DNA from: Notamacropus eugenii
Taxonomy: Eukaryota > Chordata > Mammalia > Diprotodontia > Macropodidae
NCBI RefSeq assembly: GCF_028372415.1
Contig: NC_092877.1
Location: forward strand, 246,267,536-246,331,535
Direction: 5' to 3'
Length of the DNA stretch: 64,000 nt
Both the position numbers and the translations under genes were made by a program. Under the pieces are notes generated by a model, which made no database searches, was not told the origin of the DNA, and saw nothing but the letters and a program-made list of their open reading frames with translations. Shown here in pieces: positions 12,350 to 24,486 of this stretch (position 1 is its first letter; the number at the start of each line of letters is the position of its first letter).

Positions 12350-13314
12350 ATTATCCATTTTCATTTTTTCTGATCAGTTACATGAATTTGGAAAAGTTTT
12401 TTTTTAACATATCACTACTATATCCAATTTTTGATATCATAAAGTGAAATAAGTCATATGTATAAATTAAATTAAATTTATTTAAAGTATATTCATCCTT
12501 TTACTCTCTGCAGATCACTGATAAGTATTAAGAAAGATTTTTTATGTAATAAAAACTCATTCCTTTCTTATTGAACTTGCAGTACAGTAGGAATGGTTGT
12601 GATTTCACCTGGGCAGGAAGTCTTAATGACATCTTTATTTACCTTGAAATCTTTTAAAACCTATTTTATTACAGTCAGCTGGATACTTTAACGGAAATTA
12701 CTAATTTTGCAAGATTATTTATAAGACAAATGAATAATGTGAAAGATATAAGGCAAAAAGTGAAACAGATTCAGAATAAAGAGGAAATAGTAGAATAAAA
12801 AATGTGTGGTTGTTTCAAGAATGTAGTATGGAACAGTTATAGTGCAAAACAATACATGAAAAAGAGAAATTCAAAGAAAAGGGCAAGTGAAGTCCATGGA
12901 ATGAAAAAAAATGGACAACCTATTCAGTTTTAAGCTCCCTGACTGTGTCAAGAGAAGGGACAATATAACTATTGCCATTGGTATTTATGCTGTGTAAACT
13001 TTTTTCATCCTTGGCCTCTAATATGGTGTTTTCTACATAAAACATCTTTAAGAAGTAAAGATGTGAAATAGAAGATTTAGAATTTGTGAAGGGTTTTGCT
13101 GCAAAAAAGAGAATAAAGAACTTTTGAAATATAGGGATGTGGAAAAACATGTGAAAAAACACAGAACTGAGTAATGTTGGATATATAAAGGAGCAAATAA
13201 CCAAATTTAACTCGAATGTAGATGACATGGAGGATACCAGTAAGAGAAAAGGCTAGAAAGGCAGGATGACAACAAATTCTGTAGAATCTTCATGTGAGGC
13301 AATGGGGTTTCAGT
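12350..13314. other. intergenic DNA, nothing recognised
   Basis: AT-rich, no repeat family or coding signal seen. Confidence 0.45.

Positions 13315-13367
<53 letters not shown>
13315..13367. repeat. (TTG)n trinucleotide microsatellite
   Basis: About 17 nearly perfect TTG units. The polythreonine frame on the other strand is a translation of this repeat. Confidence 0.95.
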
Positions 13368-13368
<1 letters not shown>

Positions 13369-13796
13369 TGTTTGCTTTTTTGGATGAGAAGTGTGTCCAC
13401 AATCTAGGCATAAAATAGGTAAGTCTGAAGTAGTTTATGTAAAACACTGGGGGAAGAAGCAAAAGGAACTCTGCAAATCCAATCAATGGCTGTTGCAAAA
13501 GCTCAGAAGCAGGAAGGGGATGAATACTGCTGATTCAATTAGGAGGAAACCATAGAAGATAGAAACGTTGTAGAGGTGGAACTAATGGAACCCCACTGGA
13601 ATGTTATTTCAATCACATATCAAAATAAAGCATTCATTCAAATTGAATTCCCTGTCAGACTAAATTAATGGACCATTCCCATCAAAAGGACTGACTGTAT
13701 TACTTTTGGGGACATAGTCTTAAGTTTTCATTTTATTTACCCAAGAACATATAACGTTTTTGGAGAAAAGTTAACAGAAGATGAAAATGTTGTAGA

Positions 13797-13880
13797 TTTA
13801 GATCTAGAAAGGACCTATGGAGTCATAGAGCTTAGTACCACTCTTCAACAGATAAAGGCTCTGAGTCAATTAATCTTTTT
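13797..13880 (+). mobile_element. MIR3-like SINE 5' fragment
   Basis: The block 'gatctagaaaggacctatgg' followed by 'cagataaaggctctgag' matches the start of the repeat seen complete at 56495-56705. It is truncated where the antisense L1 begins at about 13885. Confidence 0.6.
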
Positions 13881-13884
13881 CCGT

Positions 13885-15306
13885 GCAATATTATCCTCAG
13901 GTTTGCTGAGTAGTTGATTCTTGGTTGTAATTCATGCTTCTTTGTCTTCTAGAATACTGCTTCCCAAGGTCTCCAATCCTTTAATGTAGAATCTGTTAAG
14001 TACTGTGTAATCCTGACTGTGGCTCCTTGGTATTTGAATTGTTTCTTTCTGATTGCTTGCAATGTTTTTATTTAATCTAATAATTCTGGAATTTGGCTAT
14101 AGTATTCCTTGGAATTTGGCATCTGTCCCGGGATGGGATCAGTGAATCCTTTTAATGACTAGTTTACTCTCTGGTTATGGATTATCAGGACAGTTTTCCT
14201 TGATGATTTCTTAAGAGATGTTTTCCAAATTCTCTTCCTTTTTCTTTTTCTTTCTTTTGATCATGACCATCAGGTTACTCCAATCATTCTCTAATTCTAT
14301 CTCCTTGATTTATTTTCGAGGTAAGTTGTTTTTCCAATGAAGCAATTTACACTTTTTTATATTTTTTTCAATCTTTTGTTTTTGTTTCATTGATTCTTGA
14401 TTTCTAATACAGTCATTAACTTTTCCTTCTCAAATTCTACGTTTTAAGGAATTAGTTTCTTTTATTAGCTTTTGTACCTCCTTTTCCATTTGACCAATTC
14501 TTTTTTAAGGAGTTGCTCTCCTCATCTTTTTTTTTTTTACCTTTTCCAAGTTGTTGACTCTTTCTTCATGATTCTTCATAACTCCCATAAATTTTTCCAT
14601 TCTTTTGTTCTACCTCTATTACTTGATTTTTAAAATCTTTTTAAGCTCTTACAAGAGGACTTTTTCAGCTTGAAACTGATTCATACGATCCATTTTAGTC
14701 TTCCCATGGAGACAGTGTGACATTGCTGTCCTCTTCTGAGTATATATTTTGATCTTCCTTGTTGCCATAGTAGCCTGGTTATGACTCTCTTCTGCTTCAT
14801 ACTTATATTCAGCCTGTTTCATGATTTTTAAGGTTGAGCTCTGCTCCTGGAACCACATGAGGCCCTATCTTCAGCCTGCTGGGGACCAGAGGCCTGGTCA
14901 CAGGCTTCCTCTTCTGGTGCCTCAGGTGCTTGCAGCTTGCACACTGTGCTAGGGGCTGACCGGGTCTAGTCCAACCTGTCGTGCTAGAGGTGTAGGACTC
15001 ACAATTTGCCTTCTGTAGTGAGGCTGGAGGCATCACTGCTGGTCTGCTAAACCAGGTCCAGTGGCTCTTGGTTTGGTGACATGTGCTGTGTTTAAGAGCC
15101 TGTTACTAGCTTGCCTGGACAGTGTTGTGCTGGACTGTGCTCCCCTTTAACCTAAGTGAGACAGACATTTCTTAAAATCCATATAAGTTATCACAATCTG
15201 GAAAATTGCTTCTCTCTGAGGCTTGAGTTAATGTTGTTTCTAAGGGAAAATGGAGAAAGGTCAGGCAAATTACTATCTTCTCTCCATCTTGGCTCAGACC
15301 CCAGAG
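13885..15306 (-). mobile_element. L1-type 5' leader and ORF1, antisense
   Basis: The plus strand is the reverse complement of L1 ORF1 (13885 to about 14700) and 5' UTR. It shares the blocks 'ctgagtagttgattcttgg', 'tgcttgcaatgtttttattt' and 'gcttttgtacctccttttcc' with the HAL1 copies at 47.3-52.8 kb, but is much more diverged. The leader extends to 'tctccatcttggctcagacc' at about 15290-15306, the antisense of the conserved 'ggagccaagatgg' L1 5' terminus, so the 5' end is complete. The 3' part is missing. Whether it was a full L1 or a HAL1 cannot be decided because sequence 3' of ORF1 is absent. No open ORF1 remains. Confidence 0.8.
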
Positions 15307-15988
15307 AAAACAGACATATTCAATTGGGTGTATTCTCACAGTTGTCAGTCCAGGCACTGAATCTCTTGCCTTCTGATTCAAGTCTCTTTCTCTGCTATAT
15401 ATGCTTGTTTATATACTGTTACAGTAAACATAGAGATCTTCTGACTACTGTCTACTCAGCAAGCTTTCCAAGTGAGTGAGATTCTATAATTCTTTTATTT
15501 CACTCAAAGGAAATAAAGGTGAGAACATAACACCACATTACAAAGAATGCTAATCTAGAACTTTGTTTTTAAGAATACAGATGGAAGATATTAATTAGCA
15601 TTTTTTAAATGCAGTCTGCCTCAATTTTATGTACAAAAAGTCATTTAGAATGCAGAGTTTAATGAGTACTCAATATATCTGTATAGTAATTATTCTCATT
15701 AAGAAAAGAATGAAAATTTAATTAAATTTTGCTTGCATTATAAGGAAATAATTATTGTGTTTATAAGCTAAGTGTTTAAACAAAGAGCCTTTAAACGTTT
15801 TTGCATAATAATAATTTTTTTTTTAAAAAAGTCATAAGCTGATAACTACATATAATACTTAACCTGGAAATTTGCTAGGGTCAGTGCTTTAGAGTCTCTA
15901 AAATACAATGAGTAAATTAAACTCAAGTCTTTAAATCAGGAGAATGATGGGTAGTATGCTACAATATATGAAAGACTAGAAATGGAAT
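15307..15988. other. intergenic DNA, nothing recognised
   Basis: AT-rich sequence between the L1 5' end and a small minus-strand open frame; no repeat identified. Confidence 0.4.
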
Positions 15989-16315
15989 CTACCTATGTTT
16001 TCCAAGAACAGCAACAATAATAACCAAAAGGATGAGAAAAAAAAAAAACATACAATACACAACATACAATATAATTCCTCCTTTCTTTTGAAATGGTAAA
16101 ATGTTATCTATCCTATTGTGGATTTCTTGTGGTGAGGGAGAATATCCTTTTAAATGGCTCTCTCCGCCTACCCACCCAAAGTATAAGGCAGAGCTTTGTG
16201 CATCATGCTTTGCTCGATACATATTTTGAATAATGTGAAGGAATCCTAATAAAACTGCTGCAAGCCTCAATATTCTAACTTCCTTATGGACCCCACTGAA
16301 TAGGAAGCATGTCCT
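15989..16315 (-). other. unexplained minus-strand open frame with a membrane segment
   Basis: An open frame of about 108 codons runs from a stop at about 16315 to a stop at 15989. The first ATG is internal (MYRAKHDAQ...), so an ATG-initiated product would be about 75 residues. The N-terminal part is hydrophobic (LRLAAVLLGFLHIIQ), the middle is polar (QEIHNRIDNILPFQKKGG), and the C-terminus has a strong transmembrane-like stretch (IILYVVYCMFFFFLILLVII). The phenylalanine run comes from a poly(T) tract. I do not recognise a family. It could be chance, a fragment of a retroelement membrane protein, or a pseudo-exon; there is no splice or promoter evidence. Confidence 0.25.
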
Positions 16316-16469
16316 GATTTACCCACACAATCAGTCTTCAATAACAACATAGGCCCTCAGACTCAATACAGCTACTGCGTCTAATTGATCACCCTTCTAA
16401 GATCCAATTCATATATTTGAATAGGTGTATTCCTGTCCTCAACCACAATCACATTATCCATTTAGCCCA

Positions 16470-17115
16470 AGACAGGATTACAATACTTTACCTTCCATCT
16501 TGACCAGACAGGATCAAAATACCTAACCAATCAGAGAGCAACAGAGCCAGGATGTTTGATCAACAAACCATAGAAGGGACCTCTGTCTGTTACCTAATCC
16601 CTTAACAGATTTCTCCTGCCCTTTTAATATTCATAATGTCTGTTATGCCACTGCATCTTTACCCTACAAAAATCCATCTTGCTTTCTCTGAAGTTACTGG
16701 GTCCTCTTGGAACCTAACTTACTTCTGAGGAGTATCAATCCTCAATAAATGTGTGTACTTGGATAAGAAGTGACCTCTGAGTTCTTTGAAATGGTGCCAC
16801 CAGAACACACAATGAAACCAGAGTAGTTTTTGGTGTACCTGGGTGGGCAGAAACTCTGAATTTGACCCCACCTCCATCCATGAGGAACACAGTCTCCATT
16901 TGGGATCACCTCTAATCTAAAGGTAAACCTACTTTTTGTCTCTTCTCTCATTTGAGAGGTCCCTTAAACACCTAGGAAAGCTTGACCGCATTGCTAGCAC
17001 CCTATAACCCAAGGCTCTTGTGGCTGGCAAGTTCAGGGGAGGGATCAATTTCAATAAATGCCTATACTTGGATTAGAGGTTGTCTTTGAGATGGTTCTGC
17101 CACCACAAAGCATTA
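16470..17115 (+). mobile_element. candidate ERV LTR fragment with duplicated poly(A) block
   Basis: The segment has an LTR-like order: a CCAAT-type box ('ctaaccaatcagagagc', about 16524), an A-rich TATA-like 'ccctacaaaaatcc' (about 16663) and an AATAAA signal (16744-16749) followed by a GT-rich stretch. A second, diverged copy of the AATAAA block lies at 17043-17110 (AATAAA at 17053-17058). The two blocks share 'tcaataaatg', 'tacttgga' and 'tgccacca' about 309 bp apart. No gag, pol or env frame is visible nearby. I infer a decayed solo LTR or LTR pair remnant; the boundaries are uncertain and a library search could reassign it. Confidence 0.45.
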
Positions 17116-18299
17116 CCGCAACAAATGGGTATGTTAACCAAAGATATTTGGGCCCAAAAGGCCCTTTGGTCTGGAAAAGGACCTGAAATGAAACAGGATA
17201 TTATAAGTAATTATGAAAGCATTAATTGTCTGAGAAACTTACACAAATGAAACAAAGAGGTAGAGCAATCTCAGTTGCTCAAAAGCAAGTGGGAAAGGGG
17301 TGAGATTATACAGTTTCTAGAGGCTTCTGAACAAGATGCCAGGGGTTAATGACAGGGAGATATTTGTAAATACAGTAAGCCAAGATACAGGATGTTTAGT
17401 AAATCCTAAGCAACTTTTGTTCAGCATTTCCTTGAGTCTAATTCTATGGTTTCTGACAGCTACAGGCATCTCTAAATTTGGCTTGAATTCTCTTGCAAAG
17501 GATCAAAGGATGGTATGTCAAGCAACTCTGAGCCTCAGAAATCCTTCTAATTGACTGGTTGCTGTATATTAACATTATGCTGTTCCTCTGTAAAAAAAAA
17601 TAAGTTTCAATATTTCTAACAAGTTATTATAATCATTGCAAAGCCCATGTCCACTGACAACAGCTTCTGCAAGAGCCTGTAGACAGCTATCATAGTGAGG
17701 AGTAGATATTCATGAATTCATATATTAAACTTTCATAACTAAGAAGTAATTCTGTCAACTTCTTGTGATTTCATTGGACTGGAAACCCTTTTCACTAATG
17801 TGTTCCATAAAGAAAGCTGCTTGCCTCTCAGAGACAGACCAACTTGTCCTGATAGTATCAGTCAGATTTGTTTTCCATTCTTACAACAAATATAACCACT
17901 ATTGTACTGTGAGATATTGCTTCAATTCATAGTAACTAAAATTACTATTATTATCATCACTGTTCAGTAAAAAGTACAAATTACTTAATAGAGGAATAGG
18001 AAAGTACACCAATAGGTATGGATTTGTTAATATAACTTGCAGTCAAAATCCTATTTCAAATGTTCACTATTTTAAAAAATCCCCACCAAATCCCCAACAA
18101 ATACCATTACCAAAAATAGCTTTGAAAGTTCAACAATAAACAGTACAGAAAATAGTCTGATTTTTAAATAAAAAAAGAAAACTTTTTAAATTGTGAAGAA
18201 ATGGAAGAAAAAAACTATAAGGAATTAGTATGAATTTAGGCTCCTAAAGTTAATGCAAAGGAAGTCTTCATTGAGTTTGTATATTGAAGCTTATACTTG
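17116..18299. other. intergenic DNA, nothing recognised
   Basis: The first 400 bp after the LTR-like block are less AT-rich and might be decayed internal retroelement sequence, but no frame or motif supports this. Confidence 0.35.
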
Positions 18300-18443
18300 G
18301 AAAGAAAGGGAAAGAAAGAAGGAAGGCAGGAAGGAAGGAAGGAAGGAAGGAAGGAAGGAAGGAAGGAAGGAAGGAAGGAAGGAAGGAAGAAAGGAAGGAA
18401 GGAAGGAAGGAAGGAAGGAAGGAAGGAAGGAAGGAAGGAAGAA
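18300..18443. repeat. (GGAA)n microsatellite
   Basis: About 30 GGAA units with a few interruptions. The Lys/Glu/Gly-rich and Leu/Pro/Ser-rich frames on either strand are repeat translations. GGAA arrays are potential ETS-factor binding platforms, but nothing here shows such a role. Confidence 0.95.
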
Positions 18444-18529
18444 AATAGATCCCTTATACACCGGTACAATAATCTGGACCATTAAATTAAAGAGAAAAAG
18501 ATATGGAGCATAACTTGTCCTAAGATCAT

Positions 18530-18690
18530 TTCTATCTGAATTCCATTAATCTCATTTCTGAAGCTAATTTCCTGTGTTACCTTAGACAAGTCCTTCCTTG
18601 CTTTTTCATTTGTTAAACAATTTGGTTGGACTAAATGTGATATTTATTCCTTTAAACCTCAATATCTATGAGTCAGAAATGAGAAGTATG
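18530..18690 (+). mobile_element. MIR SINE, degraded
   Basis: Order of blocks resembles MIR: 'gtgttaccttagacaagtcc', then 'tttttcatttgttaaacaat', then 'ttggttggactaaatg'. Confidence 0.6.
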
Positions 18691-18779
18691 AGATGATAAT
18701 ATGTTAAATATGCATTAAGCTTTATTATTTTCACAGTTCCTTCTTAATAGTCAATTTTAATTAGATTCACAGAAACTTT

Positions 18780-18910
18780 TCTAAGTTATGATATTATCAT
18801 TCACATTTCACAGACAGAAAAAATGAAACTAAGAGTGGTTAACTGACTTTCCTAAGGTCAGATAGTGAATAATGCAGAGAGATGGAACACATCATTTAAG
18901 TCATTTAATC
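18780..18910 (+). mobile_element. MIR/THER-like fragment
   Basis: Contains 'tttcacagacagaaaaaatg aaac' and 'tttcctaaggtcagatagtg', degraded forms of the MIR core 'cccattttacagatgaggaaactgag' region and 'cttgcccagggtcacacag'. Confidence 0.6.
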
Positions 18911-19752
18911 ATTTCTTTCCAAAACATTACACCACAAGGAATATAGCTTATTTAGACATAAATTTATTCATTTAATTAGATATAAATATTCGTTTGCATG
19001 CATACATGAGAATAGACATATTTGGAACAATATTATGTTTAGTGCTTTAAAATGTTTTCAAGGATTCTATTGTTATTTTTAATGTACTATTGTGAGAATG
19101 AATTAAACAATATGCAATGTATCATGTGAACTTAGTAGTAGTAGTTATTTTTAAAAGGTAGCTTTACTCATACAGATTCAACAATAGTTTTGAGAAAATT
19201 TTGCACTTTGTGAAATATGATACTACAGTAGGAAGCTTAGTTCCACTTTTAGAACTAATGGTAAAGTCTTTTTTGCTTCAGACACATCAGATAAAGGCCA
19301 ACATATTTATGTATTCTTATTCTCTCAGGGTGATTTCATATTGTATATGTGGTAGAAATGAGAATTAATAAAACCACAGTAGTCAGTTCCGTTAAGTAGA
19401 TTGCCTATAGGATAAGATATTTAAAAAAGTTTTAGATTTGTTACTTTTTTCTTTGCTTTTTCTTCTTCCTCCTTTTCATTTTATCCTCTCCCTTTTCTTT
19501 CTCCATACTTCCTTTCCCAATGTGTGTCAATTGTCCTACCTAGAAGATGAAGAGCAACCTTCCATTAAGTCTTGTAGAGACACACAAACATGTGCTGAAG
19601 GGGTATTTCATTCACACATCCTCTAGAGAAGTAGCTGGTGCCATGTGGATTGCTGAAATGTCAAGGACGTGAAAGAACAATGCAGAGAGGCCTAACATGA
19701 ATGGATCAGAAAATCATATTTAACACTTTTAAACTAATTAGTTTGTTCAAAT
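18911..19752. other. intergenic DNA, nothing recognised
   Basis: AT-rich, with a pyrimidine-rich patch at about 19440-19520. No repeat family identified. Confidence 0.4.
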
Positions 19753-19880
19753 GTAAGTAGCTGAGTGGCATAGCGAATAGAGTACTGGGCCTGAAAGACT
19801 CATTTCCCTAAATTCAAATATAGCCTTAGACACTTAGTAGCTGTGTGACCCTATTTACCTTAGCTTCCTCCTCAGTAACA
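19753..19880 (+). mobile_element. tRNA-derived SINE, 3' truncated
   Basis: Head with 'gctgagtggcatagcgaata' and 'gagtactgggcctgaaagac', then 'ttagtagctgtgtgacccta' and a degraded 'cttcctcctcagtaac'. It matches the 12107-12349 SINE family but lacks the RTE-like tail. Confidence 0.8.
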
Positions 19881-19916
19881 AAGAACACTATACAGGGCCT
19901 TAAGTTCTATGTTATA

Positions 19917-20800
19917 ATGTGGGTTATTCAAAAAGTCTTAATGAACTTTTAAGTTAATATAGCTACATAAAGGTTTTTGGTGTCTGCTAATGGTTACTGA
20001 CACAGAGAAAATCTCTATAAAGAATATCCCAAATAAAATTGTGCCTTGGTGGGAAGGGTGTATGTTATACCAACCTTACACTGGTGCAGCGGAAATTGGG
20101 TTGAAAAGCTGACTTTGACCTAGACAAATGCATGAAGACCTATGACAGTGGCAAGCACTGTGTCCAACGGGATTTAGCATCCCTGGATAGACCACTAAGG
20201 AATATTGGAAATTATGGACTTCCCTCATCCAGGCATTTATTCTACCGTTACCCTAGCTCTGCCCTCTTTAAAATGAAGGGTGGGAGGGGTATATGTTCAA
20301 CCTCATACCCTATGTAACTTTCCCCAGGTACCTGAGCCAACTAAACTTTTCCCCTGCTTACTCAGGAGAGTACAGGAGAGAAATCAAGGCTTTCCTTATG
20401 TACCTCACCCACCCCTCACTCCTTGCCTCTTCCAACTTAGCTATTTCCACCAAAGAGCTGAAAATCTAGTCTCTTCCTTCTTCAGGATCAAATTCCATCA
20501 TGTGAGTGAGTACAGTTGAAAAAAGAGAACATATCTCTGTCCCACCTCCACTGGTGTAAAGACCACCTACTTCTCCTGATGATTATAAACCCCAAAGCAC
20601 AGGAGTCAGGCAATTTGGGGTCTGGAAGGGACAGTGATGGATCGGACCTAGTTGCTCTTTCCTTTTTCTACAAATTAGTAAATTATTTTATTCCAATTAA
20701 CAAATAAAACTAATATATTTTAAAATGCTATTTAAGGTATTTTAAGTAATTTAAGCTAATAAAGCTTAAAACCACATTAAACATTTTGGGACATACTGTG
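19917..20800. mobile_element. non-autonomous mariner-like DNA transposon
   Basis: The left end reads 'gggttattcaaaaagtctta' then 'tgaacttttaagtta'. The reverse complement of the right end (20749-20800) reads 'agtatgtcccaaaatgttta' then 'atgtggttttaagctttatt'. The two align over about 40 bp as imperfect terminal inverted repeats. Both ends are flanked by TA (19915-19916 and 20801-20802), the target duplication of Tc1/mariner elements. Length is 884 bp, shorter than an autonomous mariner, and no transposase frame with a DD(34)D arrangement is visible; small open frames inside (20132-20519) show no transposase similarity. The internal sequence may be unrelated cargo or decayed. Confidence 0.65.
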
Positions 20801-20802
20801 TA

Positions 20803-23800
20803 ATCCATTATTTCATTATCTAAATATCTTTAGTAAATTGATCTTTGACTCATCCACAGATGTAGGGGTTTAATTAGAAATAGATATAGACATAAAGTCA
20901 GCTGCATAACTAGCATCTGTTTAAATTGCAGGTATTTGCCTGAGGGTTTAGAGGGATTCTGAATGACTGAATATTTTTTTTTTTCTAAAATAAACTTTCT
21001 AAAGATGCAAGAGAAAGAATTTAGAGGTCATTATATCTTTTTTAGGCTTGTGCAACCTAAGCTGAGTAATAGTATTAAAGTGATATTATGCTGGTTTCAT
21101 CTTAGTCCATTCTGTGCTTTTTATTTACTCTATTGCCAAGGTCAGCACCCCACTGAGTGCCAGTAGTTTCCCTAGAGGGATTGTGTCTATGAAGTGTCCT
21201 TCAATATATGACTCTCTTCAGGTCTACCGATGATAGTGGTTTTAATCTTCTCTGCAATTAGTTAATTTTCACTCATAAGGAATACCTAGCATATGAACAT
21301 TGAGTCATCTGCAGAAGACTGACTTATTTGTTTATTCTTAGTGTACCTAGAAATCGTATTCCTCATCTTTTGTTTTAGTTAATAATTTCCTAAATGGGTT
21401 TTTTTGCTTATTTATTTAGTCCTAAAAAGAGGATTGAAATATCTCAAATCCGTAAACTATGCGTTTGTTTTGTTTTAGGGTATTTGACCAGCTGTTTTAT
21501 CAAAATTCAATACAATCCAACACAATGGACCAGCAAGATATTTTAGGAGAGTTATTTCTTCCCTCCTTTTTTCTTAGGTCCTCTATTGCCACCAACATTT
21601 AGAAAGTTTACATTGTTATTTTAAAATATATCATATAAAGTTTCTAAAATAAAACTAACAGTGATCAAATATGTGCTTCATCTTAAATTTTCAGTGTGAT
21701 ACAGCTGAAATCCACAGTGGTTAAATTCATTTCAAGCTGTCTTGAATATTTCTTATTTTTAATTTTCATATTTCCAGAAGTATTAGACAAAATCAATTTA
21801 GGAAAGTTTAGGTTACTAATCAAATGGAGAGAAATGATCTTATTCACTTAATACCTCCTCTAGGCTTAATATCATCTGATGAAATACAGGTATCACTGCA
21901 TTACTAAGATATACTACTTAATATTTTCTGGGCTGTTCAGTGTATTGAGCACGCATTTCACTTCCGTGGTTACTTATTAATATGGCATAAATTTCATTCT
22001 AGTAATGTAATGATAAATCAAGATGATATTTGAGATATCACTTTAATGGGTACTTTTGGGTTTTCATTCCAAAGAGGAAGTATACTTTTAAGTGTTATCA
22101 ATAAAGTAACTAATTAATGGAAGGTGCTAAACAACAATTTTATTTTGATTCCACAATAAATAGAGTTGAGTTGCCAGCATCTCTCCTGACCTTGTACTCA
22201 AAATAAATTGAATAGGAAGTGTGAGCTCTGCATTCTATCACCCATTCTTTTCCCTTCTCCTATGTGAAAGCATCCCTTGTTATACACTAAAAAGCTGATG
22301 GTAAATCTGTATTTTTCATTTCCATTCACATCATTAGAAAAATTCAATGTAGATCATTGCTAGAAGGCAATCAATTAATGTTTAAACTATTCAGAAACAA
22401 TGACACCACAAATCAAGCTTAAGCAGGCTTGAGCACTGGCACTGTTCTACTCCAATACATTCCAAGTGATTAACACCACTTGTGGCACTCCTAATTCACA
22501 GTGCCAGACAATTATTTTTCTTGGATACCCATTACCAGTAATTATTCCCAAGACAGACTATTAGATACAGCTTATGAACAGTCCAGTTCTAAACTTTAAG
22601 AAAATAATTCTGGTATTTTCATAAGATTTTTTGATGAAAAATATGAATTAGAGTGGTATTTTTGTAGTAAGGGAATGAGGACCCTATGTTTATTTCTGAA
22701 GAAATAGTCTAACATAACCATAAAAAAATCAGCTTCCAGGAGATTTTTACTATTTTTTTTTGCTTGTGGGATTCTTTTTTTTAATGCAAAGAAACTATTG
22801 TAAGTCTTGCTAATATGGTGACAAAGGAAATGTTTTGAAACTAACTGTTTTTGTTTTATATCTTAAATTTTTTTTTCTGAAAACATATACCAAAGATTAA
22901 GTGTGCCAAATCATTTAGCATAAATAAAACAAATCAGCAAGACTTTCATTTTTCAAATTATTTCAGAACGCCAAACAGTGCATGAAATTTAATAGGTATT
23001 CTAATGAATCTTATAATTCAAATTTTATAAAAAATATTCAATATGTACAAATAATTGATTTTACATCTATATAGTACCTACTAAAAGATATAATTAACTT
23101 ATTGTGTAATACAATTTACATATTTGCCCAAAATACCACAAATATAGTTTCCTACATTTCCCCTGATATATTTATTTTAAAATGATCGTGTTCTAGCATC
23201 ATCCTGGTATGAATTTTAAAAAAGTCTTAAATTGATATTATAATACAAATGTCTAATATAGAAGATACAGAGAAATAGACTAACAACAGGCAGTGTAAAA
23301 AGACTCAATAGCAATAAATCTACTTAGGACGATCTCATTTTCTGTAATTAATTTGGGACTTAACTATTATGACATCAGGAGTTTCACCAAGTCATTCATT
23401 TTAACTCCAAAATACTGTTTCATTTTTGCCCTAGAATATTAAAGGTACAGAGGCGCATCAAAAAAAAAAAAAGTCCAGAAAAATGCATTGTACTTGGTGT
23501 CTATTCCCATATTAACTTGCTGACCAAGCTTGGTGTTGATAGTTCAAGAGAGTTGAGCAGGAAAACACTGATGAAAATAAAAAGTGAAAAAAAGTAGTTT
23601 TGGAAGAGAATATTAACTTTCTTTTTTCTCTGTCCACACCAAACAGTATTCAGAATACAAGTCTTTTTTTGCAGTTCTCCAATTTAACCCTTTATGCTTT
23701 GTGAAACTGACAAAATACAAATACCTTCTGAAGGAAGAAATTTCTTACTGGAAGTTTTAGGGAAATATGGGGATAGTGAGGGAAATGTTTTTCAGTGAGA

Positions 23801-24271
23801 ACTTGCTTTATTCTTATCTCTGCCTTGAGGTGTGACACTGATTGATATTTTTAAAGTCTTGAAGGAATCTGTTGGTAGCTGTTGTCACTATTTTGAAGCA
23901 AAAAAGTAAAAAGCGTAAGGAGTAAAATGTTCCAGGAAAGCATTTTTGATTTTTTTATCAAAAGTGGAGAAGTAGAAGAAGCCTCTGTGTATTTCTGTAT
24001 ATACTCTAGATATGAAAGATAATATGCTTACTTAACTTATTCTGTGAGCAGCTAATAAGCAAAATAACCATATGAAATAAATGTTAATTTCCAAGTAAAA
24101 ATATTGAAAAAATATGTAATGCCACGTCATCATAGACAAAGTACAGTGTGTAGTTGAGGTAATTTTTATTGTTTAATAACAATTGGAAAGTGATTCTCAA
24201 AATTTAATTGAATTTTTAGATGTTTCCTTAGAAAGTGTAGAGGGGGCTATGGGAAACCTATAATTAATAAT
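20803..24271. other. 3.5 kb without recognised elements
   Basis: No transposon, microsatellite or gene identified. The stretch at about 22300-22600 is of high complexity with several homeodomain-type TAAT cores, and could be old unique sequence or a conserved noncoding element. That is only an impression, since conservation cannot be read from one genome. Poly(T) runs occur at 20975 and 22750. Confidence 0.35.
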
Positions 24272-24480
24272 GGCAACAGACATAATTTATAGGGTGCTAA
24301 GCACTTTGAATGTGTGATCACACAATAACCCAATATTATCTATTTTACAGATGATGAAAGTTAGACTGACAGAAGTAAAGCAAGTGAATTGCCCAGAGTC
24401 ACAGAGCAATTAAATGTTAGAGGTGGGATTTAAATTTAGCTCTGTCTGACAAGAAGTCATACTATGATATCTTTCTCTAG
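24272..24480 (+). mobile_element. MIR/THER1-like CORE-SINE
   Basis: The blocks 'atagggtgctaagcactttg', 'attttacagatgatgaaag', 'gaattgcccagagtcacaga' and 'aggtgggatttaaatttagc' occur in the order and spacing of the marsupial THER1/MIR consensus. Nearly full length. Confidence 0.9.
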
Positions 24481-24486
24481 ATATTT

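Noticed and set aside
13310..13498. Polythreonine protein
   Set aside because: Antisense of the TTG microsatellite.
18236..18513. Leu/Pro/Ser-rich and Lys/Glu/Gly-rich frames
   Set aside because: Translations of a GGAA microsatellite.
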